A stretch of DNA of 64,000 nt, from NCBI GenBank assembly GCA_013298625.1, contig JAAFIF010000040.1, positions 1 to 64,000 on the forward strand. Direction: 5' to 3'. Made by a program: the position numbers and the translations under genes. This stretch comes from Myxococcales bacterium. Its GTDB lineage: Bacteria; Myxococcota_A; Polyangia; Polyangiales; Ga0077539. The stretch's first letter is position 1, and each line of letters opens with the position of its first letter. Under the pieces are notes generated by a model that saw only the letters and a program-made list of their open reading frames with translations, was not told where the DNA came from and did no database searches. Positions 25,443-33,843 of the stretch are shown piece by piece.

Positions 25443-26756
25443 ATGCACAATCAACGAATGAAGCGAGTCGTGTCGGTCGCGCTGTTCGGCTGTGTTGCGT
25501 CGATGGGCGCGAGCGCGCTCGCGCAGCGCGCTTCGGCCTCGACGAGCTCGTGCAGTGTTGTGAGCGAGAGCACGATCGCGGTCGCCGAGGGGCCGCTCTT
25601 CGACGCGCGGATCGCGGTCAACGAGCGAGGCGGCGCCGTCAGCTTGATGTGGGACTCGGTCGACGACGTCGAAGGCCACGACCGGTGGGGCGGCTATGCA
25701 TCTTGGAACGGGCCGATCCCCGCGCGGCCGGTGTCGTTCGAGGCCAACGGGATCGTCGGCGGCGCGTGCGCGCCCAACGTGGAGCTGCGCACGACGGTGT
25801 TCGACGGGCTGCCGTGCACGACGACGTTCTCGGTGCACGATCCGACGACCGACGCAGACCCGATGATTCGCTACGGGGTCGCCTACGACCGACCGAGCAT
25901 CGCGCGCTCGATCGGGCAACACCTCGAGCTCGAGCGGCTCGCCGAGGCGCACACGGCCAGCGCGGTCTACGTCGCAACCTGGGGCATGCGCGCGCGCAGC
26001 TACGGCGGAACGTGCGACCTCGACGACCGCTGGCAGGGCGTCACGCTCGCCCCCGACGCGCCGCGCGAGCTGCGGCTGCTGACGTTTGTCCCGGGACGCG
26101 CGCCGGTCGCGCAGCTGTTGTACTCGGAGACGCTCGCGATGCAGCGCGCTGCGGCCGCCGCGAATCCGGCCCCCGAGCCCGAGTCACCGCCGATGGCGCT
26201 CGCCGTCGGCGCCGACGGCGGGATCGCGCTGTGGCCGTCGCGGGGACGGATGTTCGCGCTCTCGTTTTCGGCCGCGGGTGTGGCCGACGCGGCGCCGCGC
26301 GAGCTCGATCGAGGACGCCTTGGCGCGCCGACCCTCGTCGCGCGGGGACGCGCGTTCGACGCTGCGTGGTCGAGGTTCAACGACTCCAGCGGAAGGTACG
26401 AGCTGATCGGGGCGACGTTGACCGATCGCCGCGCGACCGTCGCGCCGACGGTGCTCGTCGCGCCAGCGAGGGCCAACGCGTTTGCGCCCGCGCTCTCGGC
26501 GCAGGGCCCGCGCGTGGTCCTCGCGTGGACCGAGGGAGACCTTCGCGCGTCAGCCTTGGTGAAAGCGGGGTCTTCGACGCAGACCTTGGCCCTCGCCGCG
26601 AGCACCGCGGCGGTGATCGGTTCGGCCCGTGGCAACCGTCGCGATCCAGAGCTGTCGTCGACGGCGGCGGGCACGTGGATGCTCGTGCAGCAGTTCGATC
26701 GACGCACGCGCAACGGGGTGGCGCGCCTCGCGACGCTGCGCTGCGACGGGCCATGA
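25443..26756 (+). CDS. Exported protein of unknown function
   Basis: 437 residues. The signal peptide is KRVVSVALFGCVASMGASALA, with cleavage likely near LAQRA. The mature part has repeated blade-like segments (MALAVGADGGIALWPSRGRMFALSF, ARGRAFDAAWSRFNDSSG, RVVLAWTEGDLRASA) resembling beta-propeller blades with an AW-E pattern. A similar pattern occurs in the lipoprotein at 45782-47266. It overlaps the following membrane-protein gene by 4 bp (ATGA). A second Met at 25458 is an equally good start. Confidence 0.7.
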   Translation: MHNQRMKRVVSVALFGCVASMGASALAQRASASTSSCSVVSESTIAVAEGPLFDARIAVNERGGAVSLMWDSVDDVEGHDRWGGYASWNGPIPARPVSFEANGIVGGACAPNVELRTTVFDGLPCTTTFSVHDPTTDADPMIRYGVAYDRPSIARSIGQHLELERLAEAHTASAVYVATWGMRARSYGGTCDLDDRWQGVTLAPDAPRELRLLTFVPGRAPVAQLLYSETLAMQRAAAAANPAPEPESPPMALAVGADGGIALWPSRGRMFALSFSAAGVADAAPRELDRGRLGAPTLVARGRAFDAAWSRFNDSSGRYELIGATLTDRRATVAPTVLVAPARANAFAPALSAQGPRVVLAWTEGDLRASALVKAGSSTQTLALAASTAAVIGSARGNRRDPELSSTAAGTWMLVQQFDRRTRNGVARLATLRCDGP

Positions 26757-27706
26757 GCGCGCTGCGCCGCGCCGGACTCGTCCTGGGGACGGGCTACGTT
26801 CTCTTCTTCTTCTCCGAGACGGTCTTCTGGTCCGTGTGGCGACCAGGCGACACGGCGCTGGGTCGCTTGCTCGGGTGGCTGTTCTACAGCTTGCTCGGGT
26901 ATCTCACGCTCGCGGTGATCCACCACGGGCGCGTACGTGGGGGTTGGTCTGCGTTGCTCGTCGGCGCGCTCTTCGGCTGGGTGGACGAGGGGGTGTTCGC
27001 CATGACGCTGTTCGGCGACGCTTCGATGCCGTTTCCGTTCACGATCGCGTGGACGGCGCTCGCGTGGCACGCGCCGCTCTCGTTGTGCTTGGGCTGGTAC
27101 GGGCTCGGCCGAGCGCTGCGGCGCACCGGCCCGAAGTCGTACGTGCCGACGCTCGCGCTGTCCGTGGGGCTCGGCGTGTTGTGGGGCGTTTGGGGCAACG
27201 GATGGCGCGCAGAACCCGCGTGGGTGCGCGTCGCTCCCGCGGCGTTCTCGCTGCACGCGACGCTCGCGACGGCGGGCCTCGCGCTCGCGCACGCTGCCAT
27301 CGCCGCGTCGACGCCCGAGCGATATCGCCCGTCACGCGTCGGCGTGTCCGTCGCGAGCGCGTTGGTGTTGGGCTTCTTCTTTGTGGTCACCGTTCCGAGA
27401 GCGAAGCTCGCGACGCTCGTCTTGCTCGCGCTGGTGGCGATCGTGTCGCTGGCGATCCGTCGTGACGCTCGCAACCGTGACGGTGACGACAGCGCGCTTG
27501 TGTCCTTCGGCGCGCCGATCGCGACGCGCAACCTGCTCGCGCTGGCCGCCATGCCGCTGACGGCGAGCGCTGTCTACGCGATCCTCAGCGAGGCCTTCGC
27601 GCCGAGCGGCGCGGTGCGACTGCTGCTCGCCGCGGTGAGCAGCTGCGCTGGCGTCGCGCTGTTGGTCGTGGCGCTGTGGCGCGCGGGGCGCGGTCGAGGT
27701 CGGTGA
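26753..27706 (+). CDS. Multi-pass membrane protein of unknown function
   Basis: 317 residues with about eight to nine predicted membrane segments, for example GLVLGTGYVLFFFSETVFW, LFYSLLGYLTLAVIHHG, ALVLGFFFVVTVP and LLLAAVSSCAGVALLVVALW. Short charged loops separate the segments, with a longer one near ARNRDGDDS. I recognise no transporter or enzyme motif. Translation is coupled to the upstream exported protein (ATGA), so the two may act together at the envelope. Confidence 0.7.
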   Translation: MSALRRAGLVLGTGYVLFFFSETVFWSVWRPGDTALGRLLGWLFYSLLGYLTLAVIHHGRVRGGWSALLVGALFGWVDEGVFAMTLFGDASMPFPFTIAWTALAWHAPLSLCLGWYGLGRALRRTGPKSYVPTLALSVGLGVLWGVWGNGWRAEPAWVRVAPAAFSLHATLATAGLALAHAAIAASTPERYRPSRVGVSVASALVLGFFFVVTVPRAKLATLVLLALVAIVSLAIRRDARNRDGDDSALVSFGAPIATRNLLALAAMPLTASAVYAILSEAFAPSGAVRLLLAAVSSCAGVALLVVALWRAGRGRGR

Positions 27707-27910
27707 CCGAGAGGCGTCGCTCGAGCGTGCCCGTCTCGTGCGAGAGAAGCGCGCACACGCAGCGGTCACCGTCCACGGACTCGACCTGTGCCCGCATCGT
27801 AAGCGTCAGCCTTCGGGACGCGAGTCATGGAACGGATGGTGGTCGAGATGGGGCTGATCGTGGACTCCCGTTGATCGTGGGAGGCGTCGGGTGTGCTATC
27901 CGTTGCCTCG

Positions 27911-28402
27911 ATGACCCGGCTTGTCGAAACGCGAAGCACATACGCTGGGGGGACCGTCTCTCTCGTGGACAACTTGTTGATCGATCGATCAACAGAGTCG
28001 TCGGTCGAGGCCATGCGCGCCACGCGGCTCGCCCTGCGGGGGTGGCTCGGCAAGGGTGATCGCAAGGTCGCGGTGATGGTGATTCTCAAAGAAGCGCCTG
28101 CGACCACGCCCGATGACGGCTTTCGCAAAGAGGTCGCCGAGACGTGGAGCGAGTTCGAAGAACAGATGATCGCGCACGCGTTGGTGAATCCTGCCGGTGG
28201 GTTCATGGGCGCAGCAGTTCGTGGCGTGATGACGGGCATCAATCTCTTGTCGCGCCGCAGGTTCGCTCAGCGCGTGTGTGCGACGACCGACGAAGCTTGC
28301 GCGTGGCTGCGTCAAGAGCTCTTGCGAACGGGGCAGAGCGCCATGTCGCTCGATGAGATGATCGACGCTGTGGCTCGAACGCAAGGGAGCACGACGCGAT
28401 GA
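27911..28402 (+). CDS. Small cytosolic protein, SpoIIAA/STAS-like fold suspected
   Basis: 163 residues with no signal or membrane segment. The pattern of a beta strand near the start (TVSLVDNLLIDR), helix (AMRATRLALRGWLGKG), strand (KVAVMVILKE) and a closing helix (DEACAWLRQELL) resembles the SpoIIAA-like/STAS fold. That is only a fold-level guess. It overlaps the MAPEG gene by 4 bp (ATGA). A -10-like TATCCG ends 8 nt before the start. Confidence 0.6.
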   Translation: MTRLVETRSTYAGGTVSLVDNLLIDRSTESSVEAMRATRLALRGWLGKGDRKVAVMVILKEAPATTPDDGFRKEVAETWSEFEEQMIAHALVNPAGGFMGAAVRGVMTGINLLSRRRFAQRVCATTDEACAWLRQELLRTGQSAMSLDEMIDAVARTQGSTTR

Positions 28403-28788
28403 CCGACGTCCAAGCGCTGGTGTACTCCTCTGCGCTCACGTTGGTGATGCTGCTCAGCGCGAGCATGCTGCGCTCGAAGGGCTGGACGCCCGGCGGACTG
28501 AAGATCGCCTTCGGCAATCGAGACACCGCGGTCGAGGGCTCTGCGCTCGCGGGTCGCGCAGATCGCGCTGCCAAGAACATGCTCGAAGCGATGGTGATGT
28601 TCGTCGCGGTCGTGGCTGCTGCGCGGTTCGCCGGAAGGGGCGCCGACGCGGCGCCTGGCGCGACGGTCTTCTTCTGGGCGCGGGTCGTGTACTGGGGGGT
28701 GTACCTCGCAGGTGTTCCGTACGTGCGCACGGCGGTGTGGTTCGTGGGTGTCGCCGGGATCGTGATGGTCGCCCGCGCCGCGCTGTAG
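28399..28788 (+). CDS. MAPEG family membrane protein
   Basis: 129 residues with four predicted membrane helices. The pattern GNRD between helix 1 and 2, then GRADRAAKNMLEAMVMFVAVV and ARVVYWGVYLAGVPYVRTAVW, is typical of MAPEG proteins (membrane-associated eicosanoid and glutathione metabolism). Bacterial members may act in glutathione conjugation or lipid peroxide handling. The substrate is unknown. It is co-translated with the preceding small protein. Confidence 0.85.
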   Translation: MTDVQALVYSSALTLVMLLSASMLRSKGWTPGGLKIAFGNRDTAVEGSALAGRADRAAKNMLEAMVMFVAVVAAARFAGRGADAAPGATVFFWARVVYWGVYLAGVPYVRTAVWFVGVAGIVMVARAAL

Positions 28789-28877
28789 CGCCGCGCTCCG
28801 CCGCTGAATCCCAGCGGTTCACGGCCGCGCGCGGCCCGCTCGCCCCGCTGCTCCGGGCCCCATCGCGCCGTTGTTGC

Positions 28878-28883
28878 TACGCT
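28878..28883 (+). promoter_or_regulatory. -10-like hexamer TACGCT just before start
   Basis: TACGCT ends 8 nt before the GTG at 28892, which supports that GTG over the TTG at 28871 as the start. Confidence 0.4.
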
Positions 28884-28891
28884 GCCGCATC

Positions 28892-30394
28892 GTGAAGCAA
28901 GCGAAGGGACCCGTCGCGCTCCGCGCGCTGGGCGTGCTCGTGCTCGGGGCGCTCAAGCTCCTCTGGATCGCCATCGTCGTGGTCGCGCCGTTGTTCGCCG
29001 CGTGGGTGGCGTCGTCGATCGCAGCCCGATCTGGCGGCTCGACGCGGGTGGCGATCGCGTCGGCGCTGCTGGTGTTTCCAGTGGTTCCGGCGCTGTGGGA
29101 GCTGCTTGCGAAGTGGCGTCGATCGCGGGACTCGAAGGTGAAGCCGCACGTGCTCACGCTCGGTGATCGGCTCGTCTTGCGGACGCTCTTCGCGAGCTTG
29201 CTGTTCTCGGGCGCGCTGCTCGCGCGAAGCCCGCAGCGCGTGTTTCTGTCGCTCAACGCGCGGGGCGATTGGATGCTCGACGGTCGTCGCGAGCCGTGGG
29301 CCGCTGACGCGCGGCGCTGGCTGTTGCGCGCCGCTGCCGGGTCGCACTGGCTCTACACGCTCACCGACGACAACCCCCTGCACCGGCCGGGACACAGGCC
29401 GCCGCCCCGCCCCGTCGAAACGCGAACCACCATCGCAGCGACGCAACCACAGCCCGGCGGCGATCCAGCGCCGCAGCGTCCGGTCGAGCCCGCGCCCGCC
29501 GCTGCGCCCGCGCGAGACCCGCACGCGTGGCCGTTCGTCGCTGAGCTGCACGTCGCCGTGCGCGAGCTGCCCGCGAGCGAAGAGGTCAGCCCGCAGAGCG
29601 TGGGGCGCTACCTCGCTTCGCGCATCACCGACCGCTACGAGCTCGCCAAGGCCGTGCACGACTACGTGGCGGATCGCGTGGCGTACGACGTTCCGTCGTA
29701 TCGGGCGCACCGGTATCCGCCGCAGGACGCAGACACGGTGTTTCGCACGCGGCTCTCGGTGTGCGCCGGGTACTCGGCGCTCTTCGAGGCCATCGCGACC
29801 GCCGCGGGCCTCGAGGTGAAGACCATCGTCGGCCGCGCGCGCGGCGTCATCGCCGACGGCATGGGCGAAGGCCACGCGTGGAACGTCGTTCGCCTCGACA
29901 ACCAATGGCGGCTGATCGACACCACGTGGGACGCGGGCTACGTCGACGCCACGAGCTTTCACAAGAGCTACTCGGCCATGTACTTCCTCACGCCGCCCGA
30001 GGCGTTTGTCTCGCGGCACTGGCCGGACGAGCCGCGCTGGCAGCTGCTCGAGCCCGCCCGGACCGAGGGCGAGTACCTGCGAATGCCGCTGCTTCGACCG
30101 GATTTCTTCGCGCAAGGGCTGACGTTGCTCGAGCCGTCGCGCGGCGAGTTCGACGTGCGCGGGCCGTTCGAGCTGCGCATCGACAACCCGCGCGGACGCT
30201 CGTTGATGGCGGCGCTGTATCGCGACGATGGAGTCGAAGCCGAGCGCTGCACCAGCGACGACGCGACGGCGACGAGCGTGCGATTTCTCTGCGCTCCTTC
30301 GGGGACGGGCGCGTTCAACCTCGAGATGTTCGCGAGCGAAGAGCGCTACGGCAGCCACAGCAGCGTCGGCGCGCTGCGCGTGCACAGCCGGTGA
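28892..30394 (+). CDS. Membrane-anchored transglutaminase-like protein
   Basis: 500 residues. Two or three N-terminal hydrophobic stretches come first (LGALKLLWIAIVVVAPLFAAW, VAIASALLVFPVVPALW, LFASLLFSGALLA). A Pro/Ala-rich linker (about 165-215) follows, then a transglutaminase core. The triad is visible: Cys in RLSVCAGYSALF, His in GEGHAWNVVRL, Asp in IDTTWDAGY. A beta-sandwich-like C-terminus follows. Bacterial members with this triad act as proteases or crosslinkers at the envelope. The domain is probably periplasmic or outside. Confidence 0.85.
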   Translation: MKQAKGPVALRALGVLVLGALKLLWIAIVVVAPLFAAWVASSIAARSGGSTRVAIASALLVFPVVPALWELLAKWRRSRDSKVKPHVLTLGDRLVLRTLFASLLFSGALLARSPQRVFLSLNARGDWMLDGRREPWAADARRWLLRAAAGSHWLYTLTDDNPLHRPGHRPPPRPVETRTTIAATQPQPGGDPAPQRPVEPAPAAAPARDPHAWPFVAELHVAVRELPASEEVSPQSVGRYLASRITDRYELAKAVHDYVADRVAYDVPSYRAHRYPPQDADTVFRTRLSVCAGYSALFEAIATAAGLEVKTIVGRARGVIADGMGEGHAWNVVRLDNQWRLIDTTWDAGYVDATSFHKSYSAMYFLTPPEAFVSRHWPDEPRWQLLEPARTEGEYLRMPLLRPDFFAQGLTLLEPSRGEFDVRGPFELRIDNPRGRSLMAALYRDDGVEAERCTSDDATATSVRFLCAPSGTGAFNLEMFASEERYGSHSSVGALRVHSR

Positions 30395-30604
30395 ACGCGA
30401 CGACCACGACCGTCGCCGCGGTTCGATCAGCGAGCGATCGGCCGAACTCTTCGCTGAGCGACATCCCCTCGATCACCGCGCGTTTGCGCCAGCACGAAGC
30501 GCTCCGCGCCGGCGCGCTCGCGGACGAGCCGGGGCAGCGGAAACAAGCACCGTTCTCGCAGAGTTTGTGCGCAACGCCCCAGCCCGATCGAGCGTCGAAG
30601 CGTC

Positions 30605-31465
30605 ATGCGCCGCCTTCTCGTGAGCTCGCTGCTGGTCCTCAGCGCGGGCTGCTTCGCGCACCGCGCGACGCCGATCGACTCGCTCCCGCACGTGCCCGTC
30701 TCGGCCGCCAACGTTCAGTCGGTCCTCAGGCCGGGAGACTTCTTGTTTCGCTACGCCGATCCGTCGGACCCGGTCGACGGGCAGATCATCAACGCGTTGA
30801 TCCACGGGGGACAGTCGGCAGCGCAAGCCACGTCGGACGCGGTCAACTTTACGGCGCAAGCAGTGAGAGACCTGTTTCGCATCGAAGAAGGACGCTTCTC
30901 GCGCGCGTTGGCCTCGGGCAACCCCAACGCCCTGCACATGGCCATCTACCTCGGCGACGGAAGGACCGCCGAGGCCTTTGGCACCGGCATCGACGACGCG
31001 AAGGTGAACACCTGGAGCCTCTTTGCTCCGTATCGCCTTCGCACCACCTGGCGCGTGCTTCGTCACCGCGATCCACAGGTGGCGAGCGCGGTCGTCGCCG
31101 TCGCGCGGCGATGGGCGACGGGGCGGATGACGTATCGAGTTCCGATGGAGGTCTTCGTGCGCGACGCCGCGTGGGGCGGCGGCGCGCGCACCAGCGCGCA
31201 CGAGTTCGCCGCGAGCTTCGAGCGTGAAGGTGGTCCGCCCTCGTACAGCAACATGTTCTGCTCGCAGTTCGCCGTCGCAGCGCTGCAGAGCGCCGTCGCG
31301 CACCGCACGATCGTCGGCCGCGGCGCGGCGCTCACGCCTGCGGCGATGGACAGGCTGCCCACCGAAGCGCGCATCGACGCCGTCGCGAGCCCGCTGCGCG
31401 TCTACACCGAGTGGTCCGCGAGCGGCGCGTTCGAGCAGGTCGGTCGCATCGTGATCTCGCCGTAG
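30605..31465 (+). CDS. Lipoprotein with permuted papain-like (YiiX/YebB) fold
   Basis: 286 residues. MRRLLVSSLLVLSAGC is a lipoprotein signal. The core has PGDFLFRYADPSDPVDG, LHMAIYLGDGRTAEAFG (likely catalytic His and Glu) and NMFCSQFAVAAL (likely catalytic Cys), in the order of permuted NlpC/P60 papain-like enzymes. Such proteins act as amidases or lipid thioesterases on the envelope; the substrate cannot be read from sequence. No operon partner; the 210-bp upstream gap holds nothing recognisable. Confidence 0.78.
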   Translation: MRRLLVSSLLVLSAGCFAHRATPIDSLPHVPVSAANVQSVLRPGDFLFRYADPSDPVDGQIINALIHGGQSAAQATSDAVNFTAQAVRDLFRIEEGRFSRALASGNPNALHMAIYLGDGRTAEAFGTGIDDAKVNTWSLFAPYRLRTTWRVLRHRDPQVASAVVAVARRWATGRMTYRVPMEVFVRDAAWGGGARTSAHEFAASFEREGGPPSYSNMFCSQFAVAALQSAVAHRTIVGRGAALTPAAMDRLPTEARIDAVASPLRVYTEWSASGAFEQVGRIVISP

Positions 31466-31482
31466 AGCGTCACCACGATCAA

Positions 31483-31513
31483 CGCCTCGCTGCTCAGCGC
31501 TCGCTGCGAGGCG
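31483..31513. terminator. Possible bidirectional terminator hairpin
   Basis: Arms CGCCTCGC (31483-31490) and GCGAGGCG (31506-31513) form an 8-bp stem with a 15-base loop between two convergent genes. There is no T-run. Confidence 0.4.
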
Positions 31514-31516
31514 CGC

Positions 31517-32425
31517 TTACGCCTGTGTTTGCAGCAAGAATCCCGCGGCGACGCCCAGCATCAGCAGCGCCGCGACGAGGCCGAACAGCAGCCCCGCCGG
31601 GATGTCCAGCGCGGCCTTCGAGGGCGCGAGCGCGTCCTTCAACGTGGGAGGCACCGCGAGCGCCGGAACCTCGTGCGTCCCTTCTCGGTACGTCGCGCGG
31701 TCATCGCTGACCTTCGCGCACAGCACCAGCGTGTTGCGCTCGGCAGGCAGCGCGTGGTGCGGCAGCGGCGGGTCACCAGGCTCTCTCTCGCGCAGCACCG
31801 CGGTCGACTCGACGCCTTCGTAGACGCGCGAAAACCACCGCTCCTGCGCGCGCTTGTCGCGGGAGTACGCCACGAGGGCCGCGACGGCGAGCAGCGCGCC
31901 CGCGGCTGGAGCGCCGATGGCCACCGCAGTGAAGAGCCAGTGCGGCCCCGGCTCGCAATCAGAAATCATCCACGCCCACGCCGCGCCGAGCGCCGAGAAG
32001 CCCGCCGTGATCAGCAACAGCGGCGCGCGCGCGCCGACGGTCTCGCCCGACCGCGCATGAGCGGCCACGAAGAGCATCGGCGCCACCGCCAGCAGCCTCG
32101 CCGCGGCGGAGAACGGCGCAGACGCGAGGGACTGACGAAGCTCCCACGGGTGATCGACGACGCCGTTGAGCGCGTCGAACGCGAGCAGCGCTGCCGCTGC
32201 CGCCAACACGACGTGGCGCGGCCGGGCCACAACGCTCGCGATCGCGGCGACCAGCAACGCTCGACCCAGCGGCCACAGCAAGAGCCACGGAGAGGCGCGC
32301 GCGTCGAGCTGCGCGGCCGTCGTGGCCAGCGCGAGTCCCGCGATCGCAACAGGCAGCGCGACGCACGCGAAGACCGTCGCGCGGGCCGGAGGGCGCAGGG
32401 CCACCGGAAGGAGGGAGATCGACAT
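31517..32425 (-). CDS. Multi-pass membrane protein of unknown function
   Basis: 302 residues with about six membrane segments: ATVFACVALPVAIAGLALA, ALLVAAIASVVA, HVVLAAAAALLAFDAL, LLLITAGFSALGAAWAWM, FTAVAIGAPAAGALLAVAAL, and a last one at IPAGLLFGLVAALLMLGVAA. A soluble loop of about 95 residues (about 190-285) lies before the last segment. I recognise no family. Convergent with the papain-like lipoprotein gene and divergent from a small lipoprotein gene. Confidence 0.68.
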   Translation of the reverse strand: MSISLLPVALRPPARATVFACVALPVAIAGLALATTAAQLDARASPWLLLWPLGRALLVAAIASVVARPRHVVLAAAAALLAFDALNGVVDHPWELRQSLASAPFSAAARLLAVAPMLFVAAHARSGETVGARAPLLLITAGFSALGAAWAWMISDCEPGPHWLFTAVAIGAPAAGALLAVAALVAYSRDKRAQERWFSRVYEGVESTAVLREREPGDPPLPHHALPAERNTLVLCAKVSDDRATYREGTHEVPALAVPPTLKDALAPSKAALDIPAGLLFGLVAALLMLGVAAGFLLQTQA

Positions 32426-32432
32426 GGCGAAG

Positions 32433-32489
32433 ATGCTAGCGCGCCGCGACGGGCATCGCAGAGGACCGGAGAGAGAAGCGCGCTATCGT
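32433..32489. promoter_or_regulatory. Divergent -10-like hexamers in a 73-bp intergenic region
   Basis: On the minus strand TAGCAT (32433-32438) ends 7 nt before the start at 32425. On the plus strand TATCGT (32484-32489) ends 9 nt before the start at 32499. Both genes lack Shine-Dalgarno sites. Confidence 0.45.
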
Positions 32490-32498
32490 CGCTGCGTG

Positions 32499-33014
32499 AT
32501 GCTCGAAGCCAAGGTTGTTCGCCGCCCGTCGCTCTCGTGGATGCTCGTCGCGCTCTCGCTCGCGCGATGCGCAGCGAGCACGACGCCGAGCGACAGCGGT
32601 GCCGACGGGGCGATGGACGCAAACTCCACGGACACACACGCGATCGACGTTCAGACTGACAGCAGCGCGACGCGGGAGACCAGCGTCGTCGACGACGCCA
32701 GCGACGACCCCGTCGAGCCACGAGACAGCCGCGTCGACGATGCGCGCGCCGAAGGCGGCGACGCAGCGAGCATCGCGGACGCAGCGGACGCAGCGAGCCC
32801 CAGCGGACCGAGCTGCGACAGCCGAAGGGTGACGTGCGAGCGGGTGCCGCCTGTGTGCGCGAGCGGAGAGGCGCCGAGCGTGCTCGGGACCTGCTGGGGC
32901 CCGTGCGTCGCGGCGACGTCGTGCGTGTGCGCGAGCAGCGACGAGTGCCCGGATGTCCGTGGATTCAGCGAGATTTGTTACCCCAGGCAGATGCGCTGCG
33001 GGCCGCTGCTGTGA
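32499..33014 (+). CDS. Small lipoprotein with acidic linker and Cys-rich tail
   Basis: 171 residues. The signal SWMLVALSLARC has an imperfect lipobox. A long Asp/Ser/Ala/Thr linker follows (to about residue 105), then a compact Cys domain (CDSRRVTCERVPPVC, GTCWGPCVAATSCVC, DECPDVRGFSEICYP, MRCGPLL). No family is recognised. The layout (lipobox, acidic linker, disulphide domain) is shared with several other proteins in this window. Confidence 0.68.
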   Translation: MLEAKVVRRPSLSWMLVALSLARCAASTTPSDSGADGAMDANSTDTHAIDVQTDSSATRETSVVDDASDDPVEPRDSRVDDARAEGGDAASIADAADAASPSGPSCDSRRVTCERVPPVCASGEAPSVLGTCWGPCVAATSCVCASSDECPDVRGFSEICYPRQMRCGPLL

Positions 33015-33096
33015 GCGCCGAGCGTTGCGAGCGTGTGGAGCCGGCGATGAGCGCCGCTTACGTCGCGCGCGCTCGGCACTATAGGTCGAGCGGGCG

Positions 33097-33813
33097 ATGA
33101 GCGAACGAGCGAGCGCTGGAGTGGCTGTGGCTGACGACAAGCCGATCGACGCGCTGTCGAGCGCGCAGCGTCGGGCGATTCAGGCGTTGATCGTGGGCAC
33201 CTTCGTCGTGAGCACCGTGGGGACGGCGATGCTCCCGTACTTGCTCGTCGAGCACCCGATCGCGCTGCTGCTCTCGTCGGCGGACATGCGCAACATTGTG
33301 TTGCTGGCGCCGCGGCTCGGACCGGAGGTGTTGGTTCCGCTCGCAGTGCTGCGACGGATCATCGCGATGGCGTCGACGTACGGCTTCGGGCTGCTGTACG
33401 GCCGCGCGGTGCTCGAAGCGGCCGCGAAGCGGTTCGCGTCGGTGCACAGGCTGCTGCTGTGGTTCGAGACCGTGTTCGTGCGGTACACCGCGGCGTCGTT
33501 GCTGCTCTGGCCGTCGTACACGTGCTGCACCGTGGCGGGCGTGACGCGCACGCCGCTGCGGACATTTGCGCCGTGGATGGCGCTCGGGCAGGTGGTGTTC
33601 GTGCTGTTCTCTCTGCTGCTCGGAAGCGCGGCGACGCAGTGGACCGAGGCGCTCACGCGCTGGCTGCGAGCGAACGTCGTCGCCGTGACGGTGGTCAGCG
33701 TGGCGCTGGTCGGGGCACAGCAGCTCGCGTCCTATGTGAAGCGCCGACGCGCCGCCGAGCGCGCGCAGCGAGAGCTCGACGCGTCACGAGCCGACAGCGA
33801 TTCGGCGCACTGA
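33097..33813 (+). CDS. Membrane protein, possibly VTT/DedA-like
   Basis: 238 residues. Membrane segments include IQALIVGTFVVSTVGTAMLPYLLV, IVLLAPRLGPEVLVPLAVLRR, AASLLLWPSYTCCTVAGV, MALGQVVFVLFSLLLGSA and VVAVTVVSVALVGAQQLASYV. The last is followed by a basic tail and RRRAAERAQRELDASRAD. The general layout is reminiscent of VTT/DedA proteins, but I see no decisive motif. Monocistronic, with a TATAGG element 11 nt before the start. Confidence 0.6.
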   Translation: MSERASAGVAVADDKPIDALSSAQRRAIQALIVGTFVVSTVGTAMLPYLLVEHPIALLLSSADMRNIVLLAPRLGPEVLVPLAVLRRIIAMASTYGFGLLYGRAVLEAAAKRFASVHRLLLWFETVFVRYTAASLLLWPSYTCCTVAGVTRTPLRTFAPWMALGQVVFVLFSLLLGSAATQWTEALTRWLRANVVAVTVVSVALVGAQQLASYVKRRRAAERAQRELDASRADSDSAH

Positions 33814-33843
33814 ATCGCCGGTGTTCGAGCGCGCCGCGCGACG

